From assembly GCA_025057455.1 (NCBI GenBank), contig JANWWY010000016.1, positions 1 through 32,451 of the forward strand: a stretch of DNA of 32,451 nt, given 5' to 3'. The DNA comes from Aquificaceae bacterium. Its GTDB lineage: Bacteria > Aquificota > Aquificia > Aquificales > Aquificaceae. A program made the translations under genes and the position numbers. Shown here in pieces: positions 7,179 through 14,714 of this stretch; within the stretch, counting starts at the first letter, position 1, and each line of letters opens with the position of its first letter. The notes beneath the pieces were generated by a model. The model worked only from the letters and a program-made list of their open reading frames with translations, did not search any database and had not been told where the DNA came from.

Positions 7179-7252
7179 CGTCCCCGGGAGGATTCGAACC
7201 TCCGACCTCGAGATTAGGAATCTCGCGCTCTGTCCTTCTGAGCTACGGGGAC
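7179..7252 (-). tRNA. tRNA-Arg (anticodon CCT)
   Basis: Read on the minus strand the cloverleaf is complete: acceptor GTCCCCG/CGGGGAC (7 bp), D stem GCTC/GAGC, anticodon stem CGAGA/TCTCG with loop TTCCTAA, five-base variable region, and T arm GGAGG-TTCGAAT-CCTCC. The anticodon CCT reads AGG, a codon used very heavily in all genes here. The discriminator base is G (7179) and the 3' CCA is not encoded. A promoter lies directly upstream and a protein gene begins nine bases downstream, so the tRNA is the head of a mixed tRNA/mRNA transcript that must be cut by processing enzymes. Confidence 0.97.
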
Positions 7253-7261
7253 TAAAAGATA

Positions 7262-7290
7262 ATTATAGAGCCTCTCATGAGCCAACGCAA
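7262..7290 (-). promoter_or_regulatory. sigma-70 promoter of the tRNA-Arg operon
   Basis: On the minus strand TTGCGT (7290-7285) and a perfect TATAAT (7267-7262) are spaced by 17 bases. The predicted start near 7255 leaves only about two or three bases before the mature tRNA 5' end at 7252. Confidence 0.75.
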
Positions 7291-7291
7291 C

Positions 7292-7358
7292 TTAGATTAA
7301 CCTTGAGCCCATAGCCCTCGGCTTTTGAAAGGCGAGCTAAAAGTGTGAGGTAATCTAA
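7292..7358 (+). repeat. inverted repeat in the tRNA-Arg/pheT divergent gap
   Basis: TTAGATTA (7292-7299) and TAATCTAA (7351-7358) are perfect reverse complements flanking 51 bases, extendable by CC/GG with one bulged base. The interior contains a smaller CTCG...CGAG pairing around 7317-7336. It may be a folded 5' leader of pheT or a bound site between two divergent promoters. No Phe-rich leader peptide is seen; a short ATG frame at 7278 encodes only seven residues. Confidence 0.35.
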
Positions 7359-7383
7359 CAATCCTATGCTACCATATTTCTTT

Positions 7384-9687
7384 ATGAGAATTCCCTTTTC
7401 TTGGCTTTTTGAGTTTGTGGATGTAGAGCATGTTGACCCTTTCGTTCTGGCTGAGGAGCTTACCCTTAAGAGTGTGGAAGCCTCTGTGAGCAGATGGGAT
7501 TTTAATTTGGATGGCGTGGTTTTTGCAAAGGTTGTGGAAAAAAGACATCATCCCACAAAAAAACTCTTCGTATACAAGGCTCAGGCTGGTGAGGGTTTAT
7601 ACCTTCAGGTGGTCTCTGCGGACGAAAACATAAAGGAAGGTGACGGTGTTCTTCTTGCACTTCCCAACGCAAGAGTTGGTGAAGCCTGCATAACGGAGAG
7701 AAGCTTTGACGGCGTAGTTTCTCAGGGTATGTTTCTGTCCGCAAAGGAGCTTGGTTTGGAAGACAAACAGGAAGGCGTGCTTACCATAGGAGAAAACATA
7801 AAGATAGGCACCTCTGCCTACGACCTTCTTGGGTTTGGTGAGTATATCTTGGAAATAGAGCCTACACCCAACAGGGGAGACCTCCTTTCTATAAAAGGTC
7901 TTGCAAGGGAAATATCCGCACTGCTAAGGCTTAAGAGGAAGGAAAGAGTATACCCACAATACGAGGATTTTGGGCATTTGGACATAAGGCTTGAATCCGT
8001 AGACTGCAAGAGATACAGAGGTGCCATAATAGAAGGCATAAGCGTAAAGCCCTCACCTCTTTGGCTAAGGAAAAGGCTATGGCAGTGTGGCATAAAGACA
8101 GTAAACAACATAGTGGACATAACCAACTACGTAATGCTTTTGGAAGGTCAGCCTCTTCATGCCTTTGACCTTAGCAAGATAAAACTACCTCTCGTTGTAA
8201 GGGATGCAAAAAGCGGAGAAAGTCTGAAGACCTTGATGGGAACAGAAAAGAGTCTTAGCCCCGTCAACCTGCTAATTGCGGATGGGGAAAAGCCCTTGGC
8301 TTTGGCTGGTGTTGTAGGTGGTCTTGAGAGCTCTGTAGAGGAGCAAACCCAATCCATCCTGCTTGAGTCCGCTTACTTTGACCCCTACAGGGTTAGGAAG
8401 TCTGCAAGGTCTCTGGGAATTCAGACGGACAGCTCCTATAGGTTTGAAAGGAACGTGGACATTCAAGGGGTAAAGACCGCACAAAACTTAGCCATTGATT
8501 TAATCCTAAAACTCTCCGGTGGAAAACTAACAGCCCTGAGGGACGTGTATCCAGAACATTACCAGCCCAGGAGGATATTCCTCACTATTGAAAAGTTTAA
8601 AAGGTATTCGGGGAAAGACTTTGACAGGAATTTTATCTCCGATATCCTTAATAGGCTTGAAATTCCTTACGAGCTTCAAAGATGCGGCGTGGAGGTTTAT
8701 GTGCCACCTCACAGGAGCTTTGATATGCAGAGGGATGTGGACCTAATAGAAGAGCTCCTTAGAATTATGGGATACTCCAACCTTCAAAGCACACCCCTAA
8801 AGGTTATAGCCAGAGCTTCTGAAGTAGAGGGTATTGAAGACAAGGTAAGGGATTTTATGGTGGGAAGAGGCTTTTCAGAGGTTATTACCTTTTCCTTTGA
8901 AGACTTAGAGCTGTACGAGTCTCTTTCCTTGCCCTTACCACAGGTGCAAGTGGTAAACCCCCTAAACAAATCTCAGCGCTTTTTGAGAACTTCTCTGTTG
9001 CCCTCCCTTCTTAGGGTATGCATAGACAACACGAGAAACTACGAATATAGCATGGCTATTTTTGAGATAGGAAAAGTCTTTTTAGAGGAAGAGGAAACAA
9101 GACTTGGCTTTCTCATGACAGGCTACAGAAGGCTATTCCCAGAAGAGGAGTATTCTCCATACGATGCCATGTCTTTACTTCAAGACCTTCTCAGAGCTTA
9201 TGCACAGGAGTATACTTCCGCATCCTCTGACTTTGGCTTTTTGCATCCAAACCTTCAAAGAGCCTTTTTTGTAGAGAATGAACTGGTTGCCTTCTTTGGC
9301 GTTCTGAACCCAGAAGTTCAGAAAGGTCTTAGTATAAGACATAGGGTTATACTAGGTGAGGTTAACTTGAATAGGCTAAGGGAAAAGAGGAGTCTTTATA
9401 GACCCTACTCCACATTTCCGCCCGTCGTTAGGGATATAAGCCTGTTTATGGACAAAGAAAGGGATGTGGATAAATTAATATCCTATATCAAAAGTAAGGA
9501 GCTTGTGGAAAGCGTGAAGGTCTTTAGCTTGTATACGGACCCAAGGCTTGGGGAAGGCAAGAAGAGCGTGAGCTTCAGGCTTACCTTTAGAAGTAAGGAA
9601 GGAACCCTTTCTGACGAAAGGGTAAATACCTTAATGAATGAGCTTTTAAAGGAATTGGAAGAGAAGTTTGGAGCAAGGCTAAGATAA
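7384..9687 (+). CDS. pheT: phenylalanyl-tRNA synthetase beta subunit
   Basis: A 767-residue subunit of the heterotetrameric enzyme that charges tRNA-Phe. Domains in order: the PheT N-terminal segment MRIPFSWLFEFVD, an EMAP-like OB-fold tRNA-binding domain (about residues 40-150, with VVSADENIKEGD and LPNARVG), the B3/B4 editing domain (about 200-370, with VNNIVDITNYVMLLEGQPLHAFD), B5 (about 400-470), the catalytic-like core, and the C-terminal ferredoxin-fold anticodon-binding domain (FPPVVRDISLFMD to the end). The ATG at 7384 is chosen over 7366 because it gives the family's usual N-terminus. No ribosome binding site is present; TACCAT 8 bases upstream could be a -10 for a leaderless start, though no good -35 fits. 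The alpha subunit gene pheS is not adjacent; 6S RNA follows two bases after the stop. Confidence 0.95.
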   Translation: MRIPFSWLFEFVDVEHVDPFVLAEELTLKSVEASVSRWDFNLDGVVFAKVVEKRHHPTKKLFVYKAQAGEGLYLQVVSADENIKEGDGVLLALPNARVGEACITERSFDGVVSQGMFLSAKELGLEDKQEGVLTIGENIKIGTSAYDLLGFGEYILEIEPTPNRGDLLSIKGLAREISALLRLKRKERVYPQYEDFGHLDIRLESVDCKRYRGAIIEGISVKPSPLWLRKRLWQCGIKTVNNIVDITNYVMLLEGQPLHAFDLSKIKLPLVVRDAKSGESLKTLMGTEKSLSPVNLLIADGEKPLALAGVVGGLESSVEEQTQSILLESAYFDPYRVRKSARSLGIQTDSSYRFERNVDIQGVKTAQNLAIDLILKLSGGKLTALRDVYPEHYQPRRIFLTIEKFKRYSGKDFDRNFISDILNRLEIPYELQRCGVEVYVPPHRSFDMQRDVDLIEELLRIMGYSNLQSTPLKVIARASEVEGIEDKVRDFMVGRGFSEVITFSFEDLELYESLSLPLPQVQVVNPLNKSQRFLRTSLLPSLLRVCIDNTRNYEYSMAIFEIGKVFLEEEETRLGFLMTGYRRLFPEEEYSPYDAMSLLQDLLRAYAQEYTSASSDFGFLHPNLQRAFFVENELVAFFGVLNPEVQKGLSIRHRVILGEVNLNRLREKRSLYRPYSTFPPVVRDISLFMDKERDVDKLISYIKSKELVESVKVFSLYTDPRLGEGKKSVSFRLTFRSKEGTLSDERVNTLMNELLKELEEKFGARLR

Positions 9688-9688
9688 A

Positions 9689-9850
9689 GCCTGCCCTGTG
9701 CGTGGTAGAGGAGTTTATATTGGGGTCCACATGGTGAGGCATTAGGGAGCCCGCTCTCCGGAAAAGCCAGGAAGGCTCTCCGGGAGGGCACCCACCTTTG
9801 TTCTTTTGGGGCCCACCGAAGACTCCTTAATCCACGGCATGGGCGGGTAC
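9689..9850 (+). ncRNA. ssrS: 6S RNA
   Basis: The 200-base gap between pheT and the 5-formyl-THF cyclo-ligase gene folds as a 6S RNA. The ends 9689-9705 and 9832-9848 form a long closing stem with one bulge on each side and several G-U pairs. AGGAGT (9709-9714) pairs with ACTCCT (9822-9827). The apical part pairs CTC-T-CCGG with CCGGGAG and closes with the GCC-AGGAA-GGC hairpin, leaving a large central bubble that mimics open promoter DNA and would bind housekeeping RNA polymerase. 6S RNA lies directly upstream of the same cyclo-ligase gene (ygfA) in many proteobacteria, which supports the call. A weak promoter TTGGAA-19-TAAGAT (9655-9685) lies at the end of pheT. Exact ends are estimates. Confidence 0.88.
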
Positions 9851-9864
9851 ATTTCTTGCCTTCC

Positions 9865-9881
9865 CCTCCTGAAGAAGGAGG
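9865..9881 (+). promoter_or_regulatory. hairpin occluding the ribosome binding site of the cyclo-ligase gene
   Basis: CCTCCT (9865-9870) pairs perfectly with AGGAGG (9876-9881) across a GAAGA loop. AAGGAGG is the ribosome binding site of the gene starting at 9888 (six-base spacing), so the site is held in a GC-rich stem. CCTCCT is also the anti-Shine-Dalgarno core itself. It could be a translational switch, a thermometer, or the 3' boundary hairpin of 6S RNA. There is no U-tract after it, so it is not a standard terminator. Confidence 0.55.
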
Positions 9882-9887
9882 CGGAAG

Positions 9888-10457
9888 ATGAGGCTGAAAG
9901 AAAAAAAGGACCTTAGAAAGGTTTACATAAAAAAGAGGGAAGGACTTTCAGAGGAGGAGAGGAATAGACTATCTTCTGCCATTGTAAAAAGGCTTCTTAA
10001 CCTTCAAGACTTACAAAAGGCAATGCGTGTGCTACTCTTTTGCCCACATAGGGGTGAACCAGACATAACACCCCTCTTTTCCTGGGTCCATCAAAGGGGT
10101 AAGACTCTTCTACTACCCAAGGTGGTGGGGGGGGACATAAAAGTCATAAGGGTTGAGGAAAGTTCTGACCTTAGCCCGGGTGCCTACTGCATTCCCGAGC
10201 CAGCAGGGGGGGAGGAAATAGACCCGAGCCATGTGGATTTTTCCCTTATACCCGGAGTCCTGTTTGATAGGGAGGGCTACCGCATAGGCTTTGGGAAGGG
10301 ATACTACGATAGACTTCTTCCCAAACTTGGGGGAGTTAAAGTAGGTGTATGCTACCAGTTTCAGGTAGTGGAGGAGGTGCCAAGGGATAGCTGGGATGTG
10401 CCCGTAGACTTACTGGTCACGGAAGAAAAAATCTACAAAGGAGGTAAGGAAATATGA
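9888..10457 (+). CDS. ygfA: 5-formyltetrahydrofolate cyclo-ligase
   Basis: A 189-residue enzyme that uses ATP to convert 5-formyl-THF to 5,10-methenyl-THF. The family landmarks are the basic N-terminal helix (RLKEKKDLRKVYIKKREGLS), FCPHRGEPDITPLF, LIPGVLFDREGYRIGFGKGYYDRLL (substrate and ATP site) and the closing PRDSWDVPVDLLVTEE. The start at 9888 is fixed by AAGGAGG at 9875-9881. It sits directly after 6S RNA, the same order as E. coli ssrS-ygfA, where both are co-transcribed. It overlaps rny by four bases (ATGA). Confidence 0.95.
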   Translation: MRLKEKKDLRKVYIKKREGLSEEERNRLSSAIVKRLLNLQDLQKAMRVLLFCPHRGEPDITPLFSWVHQRGKTLLLPKVVGGDIKVIRVEESSDLSPGAYCIPEPAGGEEIDPSHVDFSLIPGVLFDREGYRIGFGKGYYDRLLPKLGGVKVGVCYQFQVVEEVPRDSWDVPVDLLVTEEKIYKGGKEI

Positions 10458-12187
10458 GCGTGGAAGTAATTCTTATAGTAGGCTTATTGGCTCTTGGGCT
10501 TGGTGCGTTGGTAGTTTTTTTAGTCTCTAAAAAGGGTAAAGAGACCTTAGCACCAGAGGCTAGCATAAACCTTGAGGAAAAAAGAAGAGAAGCGGAGGAG
10601 ATAATACTGAAGGCAAGGCAGGAAGCTCAAGAACTTCTAAGAAAAGCTCAAGAAGAAGCAAAGGAGGTCAGACTAAGTGCGGAAAAGGAAGCTGAGAAAA
10701 TAGTCAAATTGGCTCAGGAAGAAGCGGATAGGTTGAGGGCAACTCTAAAGGAGGAAACTGAAAAGCTCAGGCAAGACTTTGAAAAGAAGAGCAAAGAAAT
10801 AGAAGATTACATAGCGGAAAGAAAGCAGGAAGTCCAAAAATTGGAACAATCCCTACATCAAAGGGAATCAAACCTGGAAAGAAGGGTCCAGGCATTAGAG
10901 AGAAGGGAAGAGGAACTCTACAGGAGGGAGAGGGAAATAAGGGAAATGGAAAGGCAAATAGACCAGGCACAGAGAGACCTTCAAGTTAGGTTGAGAGAGC
11001 TGGAAGAAAAGGAAAAGGATTTAGAATCTTTAAGACACAGGGAACTCCTTGAACTTCAGAGAATAGCCTCTATGACCCTTGAAGAGGCAAGGGGAGAACT
11101 ACTCAAAAGGGCAGAAGAAGAAGCAAAGATGGAAGCTATAAGGATTACTAAACGCATAGAGGAAGAGGCAAGAGAGAGGGCTGAGTTTGAGGCAAAGAAG
11201 ATAATAACTACCGCAGTTCAGAGGCTTTCACCAGAAATAGCCATAAACTACACAACCACAACCTTAGAGCTCCCAAGCAACGAGTTTAAGGGAAGAATAA
11301 TAGGAAGAGAGGGAAGAAACATAAGAACCTTTGAGCTTCTCACTGGAGTTGACCTTATTATAGACGATACGCCAGACGTGGTTACCATTTCCTCCTTTGA
11401 TCCTATGAGAAGAGAGCTTGCCAAAGAAGCCTTAGAGAGACTTATACAGGATGGAAGGATACACCCCGCACGCATTGAAGAAGTGGTTGCGGAAGTCAAA
11501 AAAGACATGGACGAGAAGATAAGAAAGATGGGGGAGGAAACATGCATGGAACTTGGTCTTTATGACATCAATCCTGGGCTGTACTACTACATAGGAAAGC
11601 TCTACTACAGGACCAGCTACTCTCAGAATGTTCTACTTCATTCCAAGGAGGTTGCCTATTTGGCGGGGCTTATGGCAGAAGAGCTCGGGCTTGATGCCAA
11701 GATGGCAAGAAGGGCAGGTCTGCTTCATGATGTGGGAAAGGCAGTTTCCCACGAGCTTGGTGGTTCACACACGGATATTGGCATAGAGCTCTGCAAAAGG
11801 TACGGCGAGCCAGACCCAGTTTTGAACGCCATAAAAGCCCATCACAACGAAGAACCTGTTAGGTATCCAGAAGTTGCCCTCGTGTGCGCTGCGGATGCCC
11901 TCTCTGCGGCAAGACCTGGAGCAAGAAGGGAAAGCTTGGAAGCTTACATAAAAAGGTTAGAAAAGTTAGAAGAGATAGTAAAATCCTTCAAGGGGGTGCA
12001 GAATGCATACGCCGTGCAGGCAGGTAGGGAGGTCAGAGTCATAGTAAACCCAGAGGAGATAGGCGACGAGGAAGCCTACATGCTTTCCAAGAACATAGCC
12101 CGTAAAATAGAAGAAGAAATGCAGTTTCCAGGTCAGATAAAGGTTGTGGTAATAAGAGAGACAAGACATGTGGAATACGCCAAATGA
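10454..12187 (+). CDS. rny: ribonuclease Y
   Basis: A 577-residue membrane-anchored endoribonuclease that starts mRNA decay. Order: one N-terminal membrane helix (about residues 3-24), a long Glu/Lys/Arg-rich coiled coil (about 40-225), a KH domain with the loop GRIIGREGRNIRTFE (about 278-292) and an HD domain whose metal-binding pair is His425-Asp426 in LLHDVGKA, followed by SHTDIGIEL and AHHNEEP. Length and order match the family exactly (about 520-580). The start overlaps the stop of the cyclo-ligase gene as ATGA. The last 20 bases overlap mutS. RNase Y is the expected main decay enzyme in organisms lacking RNase E; whether RNase E exists here cannot be seen. Confidence 0.96.
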   Translation: MSVEVILIVGLLALGLGALVVFLVSKKGKETLAPEASINLEEKRREAEEIILKARQEAQELLRKAQEEAKEVRLSAEKEAEKIVKLAQEEADRLRATLKEETEKLRQDFEKKSKEIEDYIAERKQEVQKLEQSLHQRESNLERRVQALERREEELYRREREIREMERQIDQAQRDLQVRLRELEEKEKDLESLRHRELLELQRIASMTLEEARGELLKRAEEEAKMEAIRITKRIEEEARERAEFEAKKIITTAVQRLSPEIAINYTTTTLELPSNEFKGRIIGREGRNIRTFELLTGVDLIIDDTPDVVTISSFDPMRRELAKEALERLIQDGRIHPARIEEVVAEVKKDMDEKIRKMGEETCMELGLYDINPGLYYYIGKLYYRTSYSQNVLLHSKEVAYLAGLMAEELGLDAKMARRAGLLHDVGKAVSHELGGSHTDIGIELCKRYGEPDPVLNAIKAHHNEEPVRYPEVALVCAADALSAARPGARRESLEAYIKRLEKLEEIVKSFKGVQNAYAVQAGREVRVIVNPEEIGDEEAYMLSKNIARKIEEEMQFPGQIKVVVIRETRHVEYAK

Positions 12188-14708
12188 AGACCTTACCCCT
12201 ATGCTCTCCCAGTACCACCACTTCAAAAGGCAGTATGCGGACTGCCTTCTTTTTTTCAGGCTGGGAGACTTTTATGAGCTTTTTTACGAGGATGCGCAGG
12301 TAGGCTCTAAAGAGCTTGGTCTTGTGCTAACCTCAAGGCCTGCGGGGAAGGGCAAAGAGAGAATACCCATGTGCGGAGTTCCCTACCACTCCGCCAGCTC
12401 TTACATATCAAGACTCATCTCAAAGGGCTACAAGATAGCCATATGCGAACAGCTACAGGACGCCTCGGAGGCAAAGGGGCTCGTAAAGAGGGATGTGATT
12501 AGAGTTATAACGCCTGGCACCTACTTTGAAAAGGAGTCCTGCGGTCTAGCCAGCGTGGTAAAGGATGGTAGCATATACCTCTGTGCTTATCTGAACCCAT
12601 CAACGGGTGAATTTGTGGGAGGTTGTTTTGACTTAAAGGGTGCAAAGGAGTTTTTGCTAAAATTCTCGCCTAAGGAGCTCCTTATCCCAAAAGGTCTTCA
12701 GCTTGAGATAAAGGAATATGTCTTTTTTACTAACAGCTTAGAAGAGGAGTATTTTCAGGAAGGTTTAAAGGTGCTCATGCGGGATATGAAGATTTACAGC
12801 CCGCTGGGTCTTGGCTTCCAGAGGGAGGAAGACCTTCTACCCTTTGGTGGTCTATATTTGTATTTGAAGCAAACTCAAAAGTCTTTCCTGCCCTTTGTGG
12901 GCAAGCCTAAGCCTTACGTGGATGAGGGTTATGTGCGCATAGACTACAGGACCGCAAAAGGTCTTGAGCTCTTAGAGTCTTACGATGGTTCGGAGGAATA
13001 CTCCCTTTTTGGTGTTATAAACAAAACGCTGACTGGAATGGGAAGAAGAAGGCTTAGGTTTCACCTGCTACATCCTTTCAGAGAAAAGGCTACCATAGAG
13101 AGGATTCAGGAAGCGGTAGAAGAGCTGATAAAGGAGGGGGAGCTCCTAAAAAGCACAAGGGAGAACCTAAAAAACACGCCAGACATGGAAAGGCTAATAA
13201 GCAGGATAAGCGGTGGGCTTTCTACGCCTAGAGACTTTTTGCACATAAGAAAGGCTATAGAGTCCACAGAAGCCATAAGGGAAGCTCTCGCAACCGCGAA
13301 GTCAGAAACTCTTAGGGAAATACACCAAAAGCTTATAAGCCTTAGAGATTTAGGGGAAGACATACAGAGAACCTTGGTGGACGACCCACCCATACACCTG
13401 AAAGAGGGAGGTCTTATAAAAGATGGAGTAAACCAGGAGCTTGACCGCCTGAGGTATTACAGAGATAACGCACAGAGGCTCATACAAGATTACGAACAAA
13501 GGCTTAGGGAAGAGACGGGTATTCAAAGTCTTAAGATAGGCTTTAACCGTGTAATGGGCTATTACATAGAGGTGACAAAGCCCAACCTAAAATACGTGCC
13601 AGAATACTTTAGAAGGCGTCAAACCCTTTCCAACGCAGAAAGATTTACCACGCAACAGCTTCAGGAGCTTGAAGACAAAATACTTTCAGCTCAGACGAAG
13701 ATAAACCACTTAGAGTACGAGCTTTTTCTCTCTTTAAGAGAGAGGGTTCTCAGTAGAATAGAAGAGCTCGCAGAAAACGCAAGGCTCTTAGGCTTTTTGG
13801 ATTACCTTCAGTCTCTTGCCACTGTAGCCTTAGAAAAGGGCTGGACAAGGCCAAAAATAGTAGAGGATAAGGTCCTATACATAAAGGAAGGAAGACACCC
13901 AGTTATAGAACAGTTTGTAAAGACATATTGTCCCAACGACACCAACATGGACGAGGAGAACCTTCTTTTCATAATAACTGGTCCCAACATGGCGGGAAAG
14001 TCCAGCTACATAAGACAGGTGGCTATTTTGACCCTTCTGGCGCACATGGGTTCTTTCATTCCGTGCCAGTCTGCGACCGTAGGTCTTGTGTCTTCCATAC
14101 ACACCCGCATAGGCTCTGGTGATGCGCTTGCTATGGGTGTATCCACCTTTATGAACGAGATGTTAGAAGTGTCAAGCATTCTAAGCAATGCGGATTCAAA
14201 AAGCCTTATAGTGCTTGACGAAGTTGGAAGGGGCACATCCACCTACGATGGTATAGCCATAAGCAAAGCCATAGTGGAGTATATCCTGGAGCGCATAAGG
14301 GCAAGGACCTTGGTTGCCACGCACTTTTTGGAACTTACAGACATAAACAAGAGGAGCGTAAAAAACTACCATATGGCAGTAAACAAGGAGGGCAACGACA
14401 TAAACTTTTTATACCTGCTAAAACCCGGAAGGGCGGAGGGAAGTTTTGGCATAAGGGTAGCTCAAATGGCAGGCTTGCCACAGGAGCTCATACAAAGAGC
14501 TGAGGAAATTTTACGGGAGCTTCAAAGCTCAAAAAGCCTACCACTTTTAGAAAGGGTTTACAGGGATAGCCTTCAGGAAGAAGAAAAGGAGCTCCTTGAG
14601 GAGCTTCTTCACACCGACATAGCAAACCTGACACCCCTTCAAGCCCTTTTAAAGTTGGCACATGTAAAGGAAAGACTGATGAGCTTAAGGAGAAATGATA
14701 AAATATAG
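12168..14708 (+). CDS. mutS: DNA mismatch repair protein MutS
   Basis: An 846-residue mismatch-recognition ATPase. The mismatch-wedging Phe-X-Glu motif is in LGDFYELFYEDA (about residues 32-43), so this is true MutS1, not the recombination-type MutS2. The connector and lever regions follow, with the clamp near EETGIQSLKIGFNRVMGYYIEVTK. The ATPase core has Walker A GPNMAGKSS (605-613), the ST motif and Walker B LIVLDEVGRGTSTYDG (about 680-695), then the helix-turn-helix dimer region ending near VAQMAGLPQELIQRAEEILREL. The start at 12168 overlaps rny but preserves the usual DLTPMLSQY segment; ATG 12201 would remove it. The C-terminal tail is short. The partner mutL is not in the window. Confidence 0.96.
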   Translation: MWNTPNEDLTPMLSQYHHFKRQYADCLLFFRLGDFYELFYEDAQVGSKELGLVLTSRPAGKGKERIPMCGVPYHSASSYISRLISKGYKIAICEQLQDASEAKGLVKRDVIRVITPGTYFEKESCGLASVVKDGSIYLCAYLNPSTGEFVGGCFDLKGAKEFLLKFSPKELLIPKGLQLEIKEYVFFTNSLEEEYFQEGLKVLMRDMKIYSPLGLGFQREEDLLPFGGLYLYLKQTQKSFLPFVGKPKPYVDEGYVRIDYRTAKGLELLESYDGSEEYSLFGVINKTLTGMGRRRLRFHLLHPFREKATIERIQEAVEELIKEGELLKSTRENLKNTPDMERLISRISGGLSTPRDFLHIRKAIESTEAIREALATAKSETLREIHQKLISLRDLGEDIQRTLVDDPPIHLKEGGLIKDGVNQELDRLRYYRDNAQRLIQDYEQRLREETGIQSLKIGFNRVMGYYIEVTKPNLKYVPEYFRRRQTLSNAERFTTQQLQELEDKILSAQTKINHLEYELFLSLRERVLSRIEELAENARLLGFLDYLQSLATVALEKGWTRPKIVEDKVLYIKEGRHPVIEQFVKTYCPNDTNMDEENLLFIITGPNMAGKSSYIRQVAILTLLAHMGSFIPCQSATVGLVSSIHTRIGSGDALAMGVSTFMNEMLEVSSILSNADSKSLIVLDEVGRGTSTYDGIAISKAIVEYILERIRARTLVATHFLELTDINKRSVKNYHMAVNKEGNDINFLYLLKPGRAEGSFGIRVAQMAGLPQELIQRAEEILRELQSSKSLPLLERVYRDSLQEEEKELLEELLHTDIANLTPLQALLKLAHVKERLMSLRRNDKI

Positions 14709-14714
14709 AGTTTA

